From NCBI RefSeq assembly GCF_900128905.1, contig NZ_FQTV01000001.1:124001-188000 (forward strand): a DNA stretch of 64,000 nucleotides, given 5' to 3'. Both the position numbers and the translations under genes were made by a program. Below are positions 1 to 9,183 of this stretch, piece after piece. The DNA is from Bacteroides luti (GTDB lineage: Bacteria > Bacteroidota > Bacteroidia > Bacteroidales > Bacteroidaceae). The notes below the pieces were generated by a model. It saw only the letters and a list, made by a program, of their open reading frames with translations. It was not told where the DNA came from and did no database searches. Numbering within the stretch: position 1 is the first letter of the stretch; each line of letters starts with the position of its first letter.

Positions 1-3000
1 ACTGAATTTACAGTGTATTTGGCCTTTAAATCAAGATTTGCATTCAACGGATCTCCGTTAAAGGTAATGGTACTACCCGAGTTAATAGTAAAGTCTTTAC
101 GAATAATCTCCTGCAGACTGAATTTGTATGTTCCGTGATCTATCGTGTAGTTGCCAAACATTTTTATATCACCCTTGTTGTAGTACTCCATTCGTATATT
201 TCCCGATCCTTTACCAATGATATAGTCGTTTGCAATAGGGTCAACAATAATCTTCATAGTTGCATCTGGTGTAGCATCTATTGACATATTCAAGTGAACA
301 TCAGATGAAGAGGTTGCTGCTTCTTTCACCATGTTTTGAAGGAAATAATCAGCAACTACTGTGGAATCTTCTTCAATTTTACGTTTTGGAGTCTTATCAA
401 CGAATGTAACAAACTGATTATTAACCGCCGAAGTTGTTGTAGCCAACATATAAACGAAGTTCGTATTTCTGTTTGTCTTCATAGCAACATCAATATTAAT
501 TCCATTGCTATCTCCAACTAATGAGGCGCTGCCTGTGCCGTATACTGTGCCATAGAACGGTAAATCGGGCGTTTCTTTGGTGTTGTATGCCAACATATTA
601 TTTACATCTACCTGTAGGCTGTAATTCATATTTTTAAAATGCTCATGGTGTACAGATACAGTAGCAGTTCCGTTATGCCCTTCCAGGTCGTGAATCTTGA
701 TATTTTTACCAGAAAACTCGGTAGGAGTAATCTTAACTGAATCTTTAAATGCATAGTTGGCATTGAGAATATTAACCTTGAAAGATGCATCGGCAAAGAC
801 ATTACCTTCCAGATTCAGTGCATTAAACAGTCCGAATAATCTCACATTTCCCGAAGCACGGCCTTTGATATTAGAGGCAATGCTTTTCAGGTATTCTTGC
901 AGGAATGCCACATTGGTGTTGTGAGCATCGAAATGTAAATCAAGTCCTTTCTTTTGAGGTGAAATATATCCTTTCACATTAGTCTCGGATAGGTTTGGCT
1001 CTTGAATTTTTGCTTCAACAAGAACTCCGTTATTAGATTTATTATCCCATTCACCGTGGATATTCATATCACCAATTACCCCCTTATTGAAAGAGAAGTC
1101 CTTTACGAAAAGATCTGTATTCAGCTCCGGGTTTTTCATTACTCCACTGGCATATGCCATACCAGTAGCTTTTCCGTTGAGATCAACCGATTTTAAATTT
1201 ACAAGCTGAAAAATATAGCCAATGCCGATATCTTTCAGTTCTACTTTTACTGTGTCATTGGCATTCCTGGTAGCTTTACCATTGATACGCAGGTACTGAT
1301 CTTTATGCTTGAATAGGAAATTATCTACATACACTCGTCCAGAATCTAGTTCTATGTGTGAAGGATGTATGTTCCATACTGTATCGTTCAGGATAACTTC
1401 TGTTGGCTGTATATCAATCTTAGCTTGTAGAATAGGCTTTTCTCCGGCAGTTTTAAAGAAGTTGGTAATAGCTGAGAAATTACCGCTATAGGTTTGAGCT
1501 GCATTATTTCCCCAGTTAATGGCTGTATGAACTTTATCGTTCTGAGCCAAAGCTACCAGTGCAAAGTTGACAGTAGAGTTCTTCATCCTTTTGCTAGCTC
1601 TAACCTGACACTTAAACTGATCTTCTGCATTTTCACAAAGGATAATTCCGGATTCAATGTAGTTGTTCTTATATTGTATTCCCGGGAAATATCCATCTAT
1701 TTTCAATTTTCTGTCATTGTCATTAAAATAACCTTTAATAGAACTGTGTTTGTACACATTTAAAGGAATATCAAAAACAGTTTGCAGAATATCTGTATTG
1801 TAAATCTGAATATCAAAATTAAAATCGTTATGAGGTTCTTTGTATTTCTTGTTTACGGTAAGCAGGGATGGAATGTATCTTTCTACAGTCTTCATTATGC
1901 TCACAGGAATAGTTTGGTATGAATAGTTACCTTCAACCTTTGCTTTTATGAATTCTGAATTCAGTTCCAGACTTTTCTTTCCGTTAATTCTTTTGGCAGC
2001 AATATTTAGATTGCTCATAAAGTAATTTTTTTCAGGGCTGACAAAGGCAAAACTATCCACGTTGATTTCTCCTATCATATCATCGATTGAGTGTCCGGTA
2101 AAGTTTGCATCAACACTCAATGAGAATTCTGCATCCTTGTATTTGTTTGTCAGGTGAAGATTGTTTGGACGTACATTCTGGATGTCTGCGTGAAGATTAA
2201 ATGTAGGAACCTTCTGAGATAGATTAAAACGACCATTTATAAAGACGTTTCCATTGTCATCGTTCATCGCTGCTTTACCGTCAAATCCTCCGTTTTTATA
2301 TAAACCGTCGAGCTTAATGTTTTTATATTCATAGCCGTTATATTCCAATAAAGCAATTAATCCTTTCATTGAAACGGTTGGCTTTAAACCTTTGATATAG
2401 TTTCCTTTAATATCTAAATTTAAAGATGTCTTCCCAAATTTATCTTCATTGTCTAGAAGTCTGCCAAGATTAAACTCATTAGTCTTTATAACTCCCGAGT
2501 AATTATAACTTCCTTTAGATTTATCCGAACTGAATTTTATGTCGGTTTTTACAATTCCTAATCCTGTGTTAAAAGTACCGTAAGTAACCAGATCGTTAAA
2601 ATACCCGGATACTTCACCTCTGAACGACATGTTACCAAGTCGTTTTAATACATCAGGAGTTCCCGAAAAGTTCTTAACCAGGTTACGTACCAAAAAGTCC
2701 ATTCCGGCACGATTAATAACTAGCTTTTTAATATCTCCCAGGAAGTATGCATCGCTTGGATGTGTAAGATCCTGAAATGTAGCTCCGGCTAAGATCTGCA
2801 GGTCATCATTTGCTCTGATTTTTAAATCAGACACAGCAAACTGATTCACCGTTCCGTCAATTTTCATTTCAAGGTTTATTTTATCCCTGAAGTTTTTTAG
2901 CGCCGGAACAAATGGGGAAATATCATGAAGCGTAATTGACGAAGGAAGAATTCTTGTAAATATAGAAACTTCATCTGTAAAGTTCTTAAATGCTTTAGGA

Positions 3001-3713
3001 TCTTCAAATGAGATATTGATAGGAGCCAGCTTTATATTTGACTGAGGTAATACAATAGCAAAGTTTTCTATTTTAGCAGCTTTGCTATTTCCAGCTATCT
3101 TAAGTGATAGTTTCTTTAATTCAAATCCCGATTGTTCGTTTAAACTCAATCGTTTTATGGAAGCATTAACAGAGTCTTTGCTCAGAGCTTTTAGAGATAT
3201 ATTGGCTAATATATTGGTCAATTTGATATGTTTCGCATTAAACTTTCCCGGATTTTGAGGTTCGGAGAATATATCGTAATAGAACGTACCGCGACGTACA
3301 AGTATTGAATTAATGCGTAGATCAAGCTTACTCTCTTTTTTCGTTGTGTCTTTACTTGCAAATGCATCAAAAACAAATTTGCAGTTAAGATTGTCCTTAG
3401 GAGTCTTTTTGTTGAGATGAATGTTGAATCCGAAAAGCTGCACACTTCGAATAGTGATTTTTCCTTTAAATAACGGCATGATTTCGAACTTTGCAGAAAG
3501 ACGTGCTACTTTTAGCATCTCTTTTTTCGATTGATCTTTCAGCAATACATCATCAATGATAATTCTGTTCATTAGTCCGATATCTATTCGTCCTATCGAC
3601 AGCTCAGTATGGAGTATATTTTCTAATTCTTCTGTGGCAATAATTGCCATTTTGTGTTGAATATAAGGAATATTCAACAATACAATAATCCCAAGGTAGA
3701 TTCCAATTACCAC
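1..3713 (-). CDS. TamB-like translocation/assembly module protein (DUF490/AsmA-like), 3' end cut by window
   Basis: One frame on the minus strand stays open from position 3794 to the window edge and translates to a very large protein: an N-terminal membrane anchor (about 3743-3650, ending NIPYIQHKM), an AsmA-like start (IGRIDIGLMNRIIIDDVLL), then a long beta-rich region typical of Bacteroidota TamB homologues. TamB-type proteins span the periplasm and take part in outer-membrane lipid or protein transport. The C-terminal TamB domain appears to be approached at the edge (KMFGNYTIDHGTYKF, NADLKAKYTV-like strands) but is cut. The start is problematic: no ATG is in frame upstream of M at 3650. 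GTG at 3713 is the first ordinary start codon in the frame but lies inside the anchor. ATG at 3798 would be in frame if the five-A run at 3777-3781 had one base fewer. Family assignment is firm; the start is uncertain. Confidence 0.85.
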   Translation of the reverse strand, partial: MVIGIYLGIIVLLNIPYIQHKMAIIATEELENILHTELSIGRIDIGLMNRIIIDDVLLKDQSKKEMLKVARLSAKFEIMPLFKGKITIRSVQLFGFNIHLNKKTPKDNLNCKFVFDAFASKDTTKKESKLDLRINSILVRRGTFYYDIFSEPQNPGKFNAKHIKLTNILANISLKALSKDSVNASIKRLSLNEQSGFELKKLSLKIAGNSKAAKIENFAIVLPQSNIKLAPINISFEDPKAFKNFTDEVSIFTRILPSSITLHDISPFVPALKNFRDKINLEMKIDGTVNQFAVSDLKIRANDDLQILAGATFQDLTHPSDAYFLGDIKKLVINRAGMDFLVRNLVKNFSGTPDVLKRLGNMSFRGEVSGYFNDLVTYGTFNTGLGIVKTDIKFSSDKSKGSYNYSGVIKTNEFNLGRLLDNEDKFGKTSLNLDIKGNYIKGLKPTVSMKGLIALLEYNGYEYKNIKLDGLYKNGGFDGKAAMNDDNGNVFINGRFNLSQKVPTFNLHADIQNVRPNNLHLTNKYKDAEFSLSVDANFTGHSIDDMIGEINVDSFAFVSPEKNYFMSNLNIAAKRINGKKSLELNSEFIKAKVEGNYSYQTIPVSIMKTVERYIPSLLTVNKKYKEPHNDFNFDIQIYNTDILQTVFDIPLNVYKHSSIKGYFNDNDRKLKIDGYFPGIQYKNNYIESGIILCENAEDQFKCQVRASKRMKNSTVNFALVALAQNDKVHTAINWGNNAAQTYSGNFSAITNFFKTAGEKPILQAKIDIQPTEVILNDTVWNIHPSHIELDSGRVYVDNFLFKHKDQYLRINGKATRNANDTVKVELKDIGIGYIFQLVNLKSVDLNGKATGMAYASGVMKNPELNTDLFVKDFSFNKGVIGDMNIHGEWDNKSNNGVLVEAKIQEPNLSETNVKGYISPQKKGLDLHFDAHNTNVAFLQEYLKSIASNIKGRASGNVRLFGLFNALNLEGNVFADASFKVNILNANYAFKDSVKITPTEFSGKNIKIHDLEGHNGTATVSVHHEHFKNMNYSLQVDVNNMLAYNTKETPDLPFYGTVYGTGSASLVGDSNGINIDVAMKTNRNTNFVYMLATTTSAVNNQFVTFVDKTPKRKIEEDSTVVADYFLQNMVKEAATSSSDVHLNMSIDATPDATMKIIVDPIANDYIIGKGSGNIRMEYYNKGDIKMFGNYTIDHGTYKFSLQEIIRKDFTINSGSTITFNGDPLNANLDLKAKYTVNS

Positions 3714-3892
3714 CGTTAGGAATATTAATACTATTTTTCTAATTGTTCTGATATTGCAAATCTTTATATAATGAGCAAAAATAAGGATTATTGTTCATTC
3801 TAAAACTATCTATTCAGATTATTTCTGAAATTTAGTTTCTTTTTGGACAACTTGCATGTGAAATAGAACAATAAGATTTTTTTTGCTCTGCT

Positions 3893-3900
3893 TATCTTTG
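3893..3900 (+). promoter_or_regulatory. Bacteroides-type -7 box for the response-regulator gene
   Basis: TATCTTTG fits the TAnnTTTG consensus exactly and lies 20 bp before the ATG at 3920. No convincing TTTG -33 box is found at the usual distance. Confidence 0.5.
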
Positions 3901-3919
3901 CGGTACAAATTATTAATTT

Positions 3920-4663
3920 ATGAAAACGAAACCTGCCATACTTATTTATGGTCCTGATTGTGACTCAACGCAATTGTTGAAAAAGTCTTTAGAACAAGAA
4001 GCTGTTGAAGTAAAACTTTGTTCTGATATAGAACATGCATATAGTTATTATCACGATGAGAATCCTATTATTTGTATTTTACATGAGTTTTCTTCTCAGG
4101 AAAGCTGTTTTCCTTTGGCGAAAAGAATGTTGGATTTATCCAGAAAAACTTATCTTATTTTTATTTTCAAACAAGATAGAATGATTAATTTCAGACTTGG
4201 ATATCAGTTAGGTGCCGATGATTGTTTAATGATACCGTATGATATCGACGAGCTGAAACTTAGGCTTAAGGCTATGGTCAGAAGGCAGATTGAAAAGAGC
4301 CATAAATCATTGATGCAATTCACTTTAGGAAAATATATCTTCGATGCTCAAAAAGGTGTGTTATGCTTTAATGATTCCAAAATTCATCTAACTTCTCGTG
4401 AAGCCGATTTGTTGCTTCTTTTATGTAGAAGAATGAATAAAACCGTATCAAAGGATGATGCTTTGAATACTGTGTGGAGTGATGGAGATATGATTACTCC
4501 AAATTCCCGCATTCTTTCGATTTATATATTTAAACTAAGACAAATATTGAAGAATGATCCTTCTGTTCAGATTGTTACACTGCATAGAGAAGGGTATAAA
4601 TTAATGGTAAACCAACCAATTATAATTCCTGATGTAATATCATACCAGTATTTTAGGGTATGA
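3920..4663 (+). CDS. OmpR/PhoB-family response regulator with degenerate receiver domain
   Basis: 247 residues: an N-terminal receiver-like domain (about 5-125) and a C-terminal winged-helix DNA-binding domain (about 132-232; LTSREADLLLLL, then the wing ending TLHREGYKL). A typical receiver has an acidic pair near residue 10, a phospho-accepting Asp at the end of strand 3 and a Lys in strand 5. Here strand 3 reads CILHEFSSQE, with His-Glu where Asp is expected, and strand 5 reads CLMIPYD without the Lys. It therefore probably does not use ordinary phosphorylation. No histidine kinase gene is adjacent. It stands alone between tamB (divergent) and map, with its own -7 box. Most likely a DNA-binding regulator controlled by expression level or ligand; target unknown. 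Confidence 0.85.
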   Translation: MKTKPAILIYGPDCDSTQLLKKSLEQEAVEVKLCSDIEHAYSYYHDENPIICILHEFSSQESCFPLAKRMLDLSRKTYLIFIFKQDRMINFRLGYQLGADDCLMIPYDIDELKLRLKAMVRRQIEKSHKSLMQFTLGKYIFDAQKGVLCFNDSKIHLTSREADLLLLLCRRMNKTVSKDDALNTVWSDGDMITPNSRILSIYIFKLRQILKNDPSVQIVTLHREGYKLMVNQPIIIPDVISYQYFRV

Positions 4664-4725
4664 TAATTATTAATAATTTCTTATGACTAAATAACTTAAT
4701 GAATGAATATTCTTATCTTTTTTAT

Positions 4726-4733
4726 TATTTTTG
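4726..4733 (+). promoter_or_regulatory. Candidate -7 box upstream of map
   Basis: TATTTTTG matches TAnnTTTG. It would give map a leader of roughly 80 nt. No clear -33 box. Confidence 0.35.
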
Positions 4734-4818
4734 CCTGTTATAATCATTATGCGAATATGATTTAGAGAAATCATGCATTTCTGATTAATTATGGAACGGA
4801 TAATAAACTAAGGCAAAC

Positions 4819-5679
4819 ATGTCATTAAAAAGGATAAAAAATAATTGGCACCTCATAGCAGGTGAACCACTTACAGAATTGGATAAAAAGGTTCTATATC
4901 ATCAAAGTAGAGGTAACCTGGTGCCAAAACGCAAATTAATTAAAACTCCCGAACAGATTGAAGGAATACGTAAAAGTGGTATAATCAATACTGGCGTTCT
5001 TGATTTAGTAGCAGAAAAGATTCATGTGGGAATGTCAACAGCTGAAATTGACAAGCTGGTGTATGATTATACTATCGCACATGGAGCAATACCTGCCGAT
5101 TTAAATTATGAAGGATATCCAAAGAGTGTTTGTACATCAATTAACGATGTTGTGTGTCATGGAATTCCTAGTGAAGAGGAAATCCTTAAGGATGGAGATA
5201 TTGTTAATGTGGATGTTTCTACCATTTATAATGGTTATTTCTCGGATGCTTCCAGAATGTTTATGATTGGTGAAGTGAAGCCGGAAGTAAATAAGCTGGT
5301 ACAAGTTACCAAAGAATGCCTGGAAATAGGAGTAGAAAAAGCAAAACCATGGAGCTTTTTGGGTGATATAGGGGCTGCAATACAACGACATGCGGAAAAG
5401 AATGGTTATTCAGTTGTCAGAGATTTCTGTGGACATGGTGTAGGACTGAAATTTCATGAAGAACCGGATGTGGAACATTATGGTAAAAAAGGAAAAGGTA
5501 TGCTGTTGGTGCCAGGAATGGTATTCACTATTGAGCCCATGATCAATATGGGAACTTATGATATCTTTATTGATGAAGCAGATGGATGGACTGTTTGTAC
5601 GGAAGACGGACTTCCTTCAGCACAATGGGAACATACATTGGTTATAACTGAAACGGGATCTGAAATCCTGACTTATTAG
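4819..5679 (+). CDS. map: Type I methionine aminopeptidase
   Basis: 286 residues. It removes the initiator Met from nascent proteins in the cytosol using a two-metal centre. The five metal ligands are visible with family spacing: D132 (VNVDVS), D143 (FSDASR), H206 (CGHGVG), E239 (FTIEPM) and E271 (QWEHT); H114 in CHGIP is the substrate-side His. Compared with the E. coli enzyme there are about 35 extra N-terminal residues (1-40, rich in Lys/Arg) without a Cys-based zinc motif. It is a single-gene unit, not part of the ribosomal-protein operon that often carries map in Bacteroidota, so it may be a second copy in the genome (inference). Confidence 0.95.
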   Translation: MSLKRIKNNWHLIAGEPLTELDKKVLYHQSRGNLVPKRKLIKTPEQIEGIRKSGIINTGVLDLVAEKIHVGMSTAEIDKLVYDYTIAHGAIPADLNYEGYPKSVCTSINDVVCHGIPSEEEILKDGDIVNVDVSTIYNGYFSDASRMFMIGEVKPEVNKLVQVTKECLEIGVEKAKPWSFLGDIGAAIQRHAEKNGYSVVRDFCGHGVGLKFHEEPDVEHYGKKGKGMLLVPGMVFTIEPMINMGTYDIFIDEADGWTVCTEDGLPSAQWEHTLVITETGSEILTY

Positions 5680-5837
5680 TTCTTTTGCATAAACTTGTCT
5701 GAATAAGAGTATATAGAATCAATTAATAAACTTGTGGGGTTAATTGTCTCACTAAGGAATGCCTACTTTGAGAATATGAAAGAGCATTGGATAACGATCC
5801 ATTGGTCAATAAATAAAAATTATTCCTGAATGGCTGA

Positions 5838-5921
5838 AAATCTCCCGCCTGAAGTTAAACAAACTCCTGCCGGACATTGTACAAACTCCGACCGGACTTT
5901 AACAGAACTCCGGCCGGAGTT
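5838..5921. repeat. Four-unit degenerate 22-bp repeat with CCGG cores
   Basis: Units carry the pattern AACTCCGnCCGGA(G/C)TTTAAC. CCGG cores start at 5870, 5892 and 5914, exactly 22 bp apart, and a decayed CCTG core sits at 5848 in the same phase. The last unit holds a perfect palindrome CTCCGGCCGGAG. The period, two DNA helical turns, matches the TGTACA arrays at 14022 and 55712. Confidence 0.75.
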
Positions 5922-5962
5922 TACTGAGCTCAGATTTCTGCAGTTCTACAGAAAAATAAAAA

Positions 5963-6090
5963 GCTACCTTCACTCCCTCACTTTTTTAAATCAATAATTT
6001 GATTATCTGATACATAAGCAGGTGATGGTAGTGTTTTTATCCCTAACTGCACTCTCACTTTTGGGGGCTACCCTCACTATTTTGGGCTGT
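5963..6090. repeat. CCCTCACTTTT-type intergenic repeat, copy 1
   Basis: Contains the 15-mer CACTCCCTCACTTTT (5971-5985), found again exactly at 37198-37212, followed by further degenerate CTCACT motifs at 6054 and 6073 and an inverted variant (GGTGATGGTAGTG). Likely a dispersed Bacteroidales intergenic element. Confidence 0.6.
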
Positions 6091-6265
6091 TTTCTGTTCT
6101 AACGAAGATACTCACCCGAATGTATAAATAAAGGATATAAGCTACTCTTACTATATCTTTCATTAATCATAGTAATGTAAAAATATCGTTTATGTAAAAT
6201 AGACAGGTTTTATTTGCGTAAATTTGGAATTCTCAAGGGTATTGAATTTTTTTATAAATGGTGTA

Positions 6266-6295
6266 TTGAATATAGCAATTAAAACTGTACTTTTG
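6266..6295 (+). promoter_or_regulatory. Promoter of tsaD-cinA
   Basis: TTG at 6266-6268 and TACTTTTG at 6288-6295 are separated by 19 bp, the Bacteroides -33/-7 arrangement. The ATG of tsaD follows 23 bp later. Confidence 0.7.
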
Positions 6296-6318
6296 CACTG
6301 CAAAAAGATTATGAAAAT

Positions 6319-7338
6319 ATGAGCACAATTATATTAGGAATAGAATCATCTTGTGATGATACTTCTGCTGCAGTTATCAAAGATGGAGTATTGTTGTCGA
6401 ATGTTGTAGCCAGTCAGGCTGTGCATGAATCGTATGGCGGGGTAGTACCCGAATTGGCTTCAAGAGCACATCAACAAAATATTGTCCCTGTAGTTAACGA
6501 AGCTTTGAAAAGAGCAAATATAACCAAAGAAGAACTGAGTGCTGTTGCCTTTACGCGTGGCCCAGGCTTGATGGGGTCATTGTTGGTTGGAGTTTCTTTT
6601 GCAAAAGGATTTGCCCGTTCTTTAAATATTCCAATGGTAGATGTTAATCACCTGAATGGGCATGTTTTAGCTCATTTTATTAAAGAAAAAGATGAAGCTA
6701 CAGAACATCCTAATTTTCCATTTCTTTGCTTACTTGTTTCCGGAGGTAATTCTCAAATTATCCTGGTAAAAGCATACAATGATATGACGGTTCTTGGTCA
6801 GACAATTGACGATGCTGCGGGTGAAGCTATTGATAAATGTTCTAAAGTGATGGGATTAGGTTATCCGGGTGGACCAATTATTGATAGATTGGCACGTCAG
6901 GGAAATCCAAAGGCTTTTGCATTTAATAAACCTCAGATTCCGGGCTATGATTATAGTTTTAGTGGATTAAAGACTTCTTTCTTGTACTCTTTACGTGACT
7001 ATCTGAAAGAAGATCCGGATTTTATAGAGCATCATAAAAATGATTTGGCAGCTTCTCTGGAAGCAACAGTTGTTGACATTCTGATGAGTAAACTTCGCAA
7101 GGTTGCAAAGGATTATAAAATTAAAGAAGTAGCAATCGCTGGTGGAGTATCTGCGAATAATGGACTCCGTAATTCTTTTCGCGAACATGCTGAAAAATAT
7201 GGCTGGAAGATTTATATTCCTAAATTTAGCTACACTACTGATAATGCGGCAATGATTGCTATAACAGGGTATTATAAATATTTAGATAAAGACTTTTGCC
7301 CGATGGATTTACCAGCCTTTTCAAGGGTAACAATGTAA
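6319..7338 (+). CDS. tsaD: tRNA N6-threonylcarbamoyladenosine transferase TsaD
   Basis: 339 residues, the usual length. TsaD transfers the threonylcarbamoyl group to A37 of ANN-decoding tRNAs as part of the TsaBDE system. An ASKHA-fold start (ILGIESSCDDTSAAV, residues 5-19), the metal-binding pair H111/H115 (NHLNGHVLAH) and the glycine-rich VAIAGGVSANNGLR segment near the C-terminus are all present. cinA starts 12 bp after the stop on the same strand, so the two are probably cotranscribed. In related genomes tsaD often lies beside tamB; here the regulator and map genes lie between them (recalled context, not tested). Confidence 0.97.
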   Translation: MSTIILGIESSCDDTSAAVIKDGVLLSNVVASQAVHESYGGVVPELASRAHQQNIVPVVNEALKRANITKEELSAVAFTRGPGLMGSLLVGVSFAKGFARSLNIPMVDVNHLNGHVLAHFIKEKDEATEHPNFPFLCLLVSGGNSQIILVKAYNDMTVLGQTIDDAAGEAIDKCSKVMGLGYPGGPIIDRLARQGNPKAFAFNKPQIPGYDYSFSGLKTSFLYSLRDYLKEDPDFIEHHKNDLAASLEATVVDILMSKLRKVAKDYKIKEVAIAGGVSANNGLRNSFREHAEKYGWKIYIPKFSYTTDNAAMIAITGYYKYLDKDFCPMDLPAFSRVTM

Positions 7339-7350
7339 AAGACGAAAACT

Positions 7351-8583
7351 ATGTTTGTAGAAATTATTACAGTAGGTGACGAGTTGCTTATTGGACAGGT
7401 TGTTGATACGAACTCTGCCTGGATGGGAAAAGCACTCAATAATGTTGGATTTGAAGTAATTCGTGTTACTTCGGTAAGAGACAGAGAGGATGAAATTACG
7501 GGTGCTGTAGATTCTGCGATGAAAAGGGCTGATGTTGTTTTAATGACAGGTGGATTGGGGCCAACTAAAGATGATATAACCAAACATACTCTATGTAAAT
7601 ACTTTGGTACGGAACTTGTTTTTAGTGAAGAAGTTTTTGAAAATATAAAAAGAATTCTGGCAAACAGAATAACACTGAATCCTTTGAATCAGGCTCAGGC
7701 ATTGGTTCCTAAAGATTGTACGGTAATAAACAATAAAGTAGGAACGGCTTCTGTTAGTTGGTTTGAAAAGGACGGAAAGATTCTGGTTTCTATGCCTGGT
7801 GTACCTCAGGAAATGAAATTTAATATGACTGAGGAAGTTATTCCAAGACTTTGCGCTCGCTTTGAAATGAAGGCTATCGTTCATAAAACCTATTCAGTGA
7901 AAAACTATCCCGAATCGGCTCTAGCCATTGCTTTGACTGATTGGGAGAATAATTTGCCGGAGTCTATTAAGCTTGCTTATTTACCAAAATCGGGTATTGT
8001 TCGTTTGCGGCTGACCGGAAGAGGGGATAATGAAGAAGAAATAAGAGCTGTAGTACTTGCAGAGGGGACAAAGCTCTATGATATTCTGGGAGAGAATATA
8101 CTCGATGAAAATGATTCTCCGTTAGAAGAGATTATTGGAGAGATGCTTAAGGATAAGAATCTGACTTTCGCTACAGCAGAAAGCTGTACCGGAGGGAATA
8201 TTGCTGCAAAAATTACATCAGTTCCGGGATGCTCTGCTTATTTTAAAGGAAGTATTGTAGCATATGCCAACGAAGTTAAGCATGAACTGCTTAAGGTTTC
8301 CAATGAAACTTTAGAAAAGTTTGGAGCAGTTAGCGAAGAAGTTGTAAAAGAAATGGTAATAGGTGCGATGAATGCGCTAAAAACTGACTGTGCGGTTGCT
8401 GTATCAGGGGTTGCCGGGCCTGATGGAGGAACAGAGGAAAAGCCGGTTGGAACTGTTTGGATTGCTGCTGCTCATGGTAAAACAATTCTGACTTCGAAGC
8501 AAGTTGTTGATTTTGGGAGAGATCTGAATGTGGAACGTGCAACAAACAATGCTCTTTTATTACTCCAAAAACTTCTAAAATGA
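7351..8583 (+). CDS. cinA: CinA-family protein (MoCF domain plus PncC-like nicotinamide-nucleotide amidase)
   Basis: 410 residues with two domains: an N-terminal molybdopterin-binding-like (MoCF/COG1058) domain (about 1-170; [15 protein letters not shown] and [11 protein letters not shown]) and a C-terminal PncC-type amidase domain (about 250-408; AESCTGG at 276-282, then GVAGPDGG and KPVGTVW). The family is associated with the pyridine-nucleotide salvage cycle: ADP-ribose pyrophosphatase and NMN deamidase activities are known in homologues. In naturally competent bacteria CinA is competence-linked, but no competence gene is seen here. Second gene of the tsaD unit. Confidence 0.93.
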   Translation: MFVEIITVGDELLIGQVVDTNSAWMGKALNNVGFEVIRVTSVRDREDEITGAVDSAMKRADVVLMTGGLGPTKDDITKHTLCKYFGTELVFSEEVFENIKRILANRITLNPLNQAQALVPKDCTVINNKVGTASVSWFEKDGKILVSMPGVPQEMKFNMTEEVIPRLCARFEMKAIVHKTYSVKNYPESALAIALTDWENNLPESIKLAYLPKSGIVRLRLTGRGDNEEEIRAVVLAEGTKLYDILGENILDENDSPLEEIIGEMLKDKNLTFATAESCTGGNIAAKITSVPGCSAYFKGSIVAYANEVKHELLKVSNETLEKFGAVSEEVVKEMVIGAMNALKTDCAVAVSGVAGPDGGTEEKPVGTVWIAAAHGKTILTSKQVVDFGRDLNVERATNNALLLLQKLLK

Positions 8584-8624
8584 AGAATATTTGCAGTTTA
8601 ATTGTGAATTAAATCGTAAAATAC

Positions 8625-8655
8625 TTGTTTTATATTGATAAATTCACTTACTTTG
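8625..8655 (+). promoter_or_regulatory. Promoter of rpmB-rpmG operon
   Basis: TTG (8625-8627) and TTACTTTG (8648-8655, one mismatch to TAnnTTTG) are spaced by 20 bp. The rpmB ATG follows 49 bp downstream. Confidence 0.5.
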
Positions 8656-8704
8656 TGCCCTGTTTGGAAAGTACTAGTAAGAAAACTATAAAAATAAGAT
8701 AGAA

Positions 8705-8965
8705 ATGTCGAAGATTTGTCAAATTACCGGAAAGAAAGCCATGATTGGCAACAATGTTTCACACTCAAAAAGAAGAACTAAAAGAACATTTGATGTGAAC
8801 TTGTTTACTAAGAAGTTCTACTATGTAGAACAAGATTGCTGGATTAGCTTAAGCATTAGTGCTGCTGGTTTACGCACTATTAATAAGAAAGGTTTAGATG
8901 CAGCGTTGAACGATGCAGTTTCTAAAGGGTTTTGTGATTGGAAAAGCATTAAAATAATTGCTTAA
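8705..8965 (+). CDS. rpmB: 50S ribosomal protein L28 (bL28)
   Basis: 86 residues. The family signature [23 protein letters not shown] begins at residue 5 and is followed by the basic, beta-rich body. It is a large-subunit protein. First gene of a three-gene ribosomal unit: rpmG starts 19 bp after the stop. Confidence 0.97.
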   Translation: MSKICQITGKKAMIGNNVSHSKRRTKRTFDVNLFTKKFYYVEQDCWISLSISAAGLRTINKKGLDAALNDAVSKGFCDWKSIKIIA

Positions 8966-8984
8966 TTTTAGGAGAAATTGACTT

Positions 8985-9173
8985 ATGGCAAAGAAAGCAA
9001 AAGGTAATAGAGTACAGGTTATTCTTGAGTGTACAGAACACAAGGACAGTGGTATGCCGGGTACTTCACGTTATATTACTACAAAGAATAGAAAAAATAC
9101 TACAGAAAGAATTGAATTGAAGAAATACAATCCAATTTTAAAGAAAGTAACAGTTCACAAAGAAATTAAATAA
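8985..9173 (+). CDS. rpmG: 50S ribosomal protein L33 (bL33)
   Basis: 62 residues, basic, with the L33 pattern: [11 protein letters not shown] near the start, [12 protein letters not shown] in the middle, and [16 protein letters not shown] at the end. Only one Cys (in LECTEH) is present, so this is a zinc-free form; four-Cys L33 versions bind zinc. Lies between rpmB and a small DUF4295 gene with short gaps. Confidence 0.97.
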   Translation: MAKKAKGNRVQVILECTEHKDSGMPGTSRYITTKNRKNTTERIELKKYNPILKKVTVHKEIK

Positions 9174-9183
9174 GAGATAAACC

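Larger units (their letters stand above)
5680..6265. other. Repeat-rich intergenic region, no gene
   Basis: No ORF with coding character is seen between map and tsaD. The stretch holds a four-unit 22-bp array with GC-rich cores (5838-5921) and a block of CCCTCACTTTT-like motifs (5963-6090). The array is clearly richer in GC than its surroundings. The remainder is AT-rich with nothing recognisable before the tsaD promoter. Confidence 0.6.

Noticed and set aside
3218..3445. Minus-strand open frame of 75 residues inside tamB
   Set aside because: Lies in another frame of the long tamB coding region; its composition is poor and it has no family match that I recognise.
5838..5921. CRISPR array
   Set aside because: Units of about 22 bp are contiguous without unique spacers.
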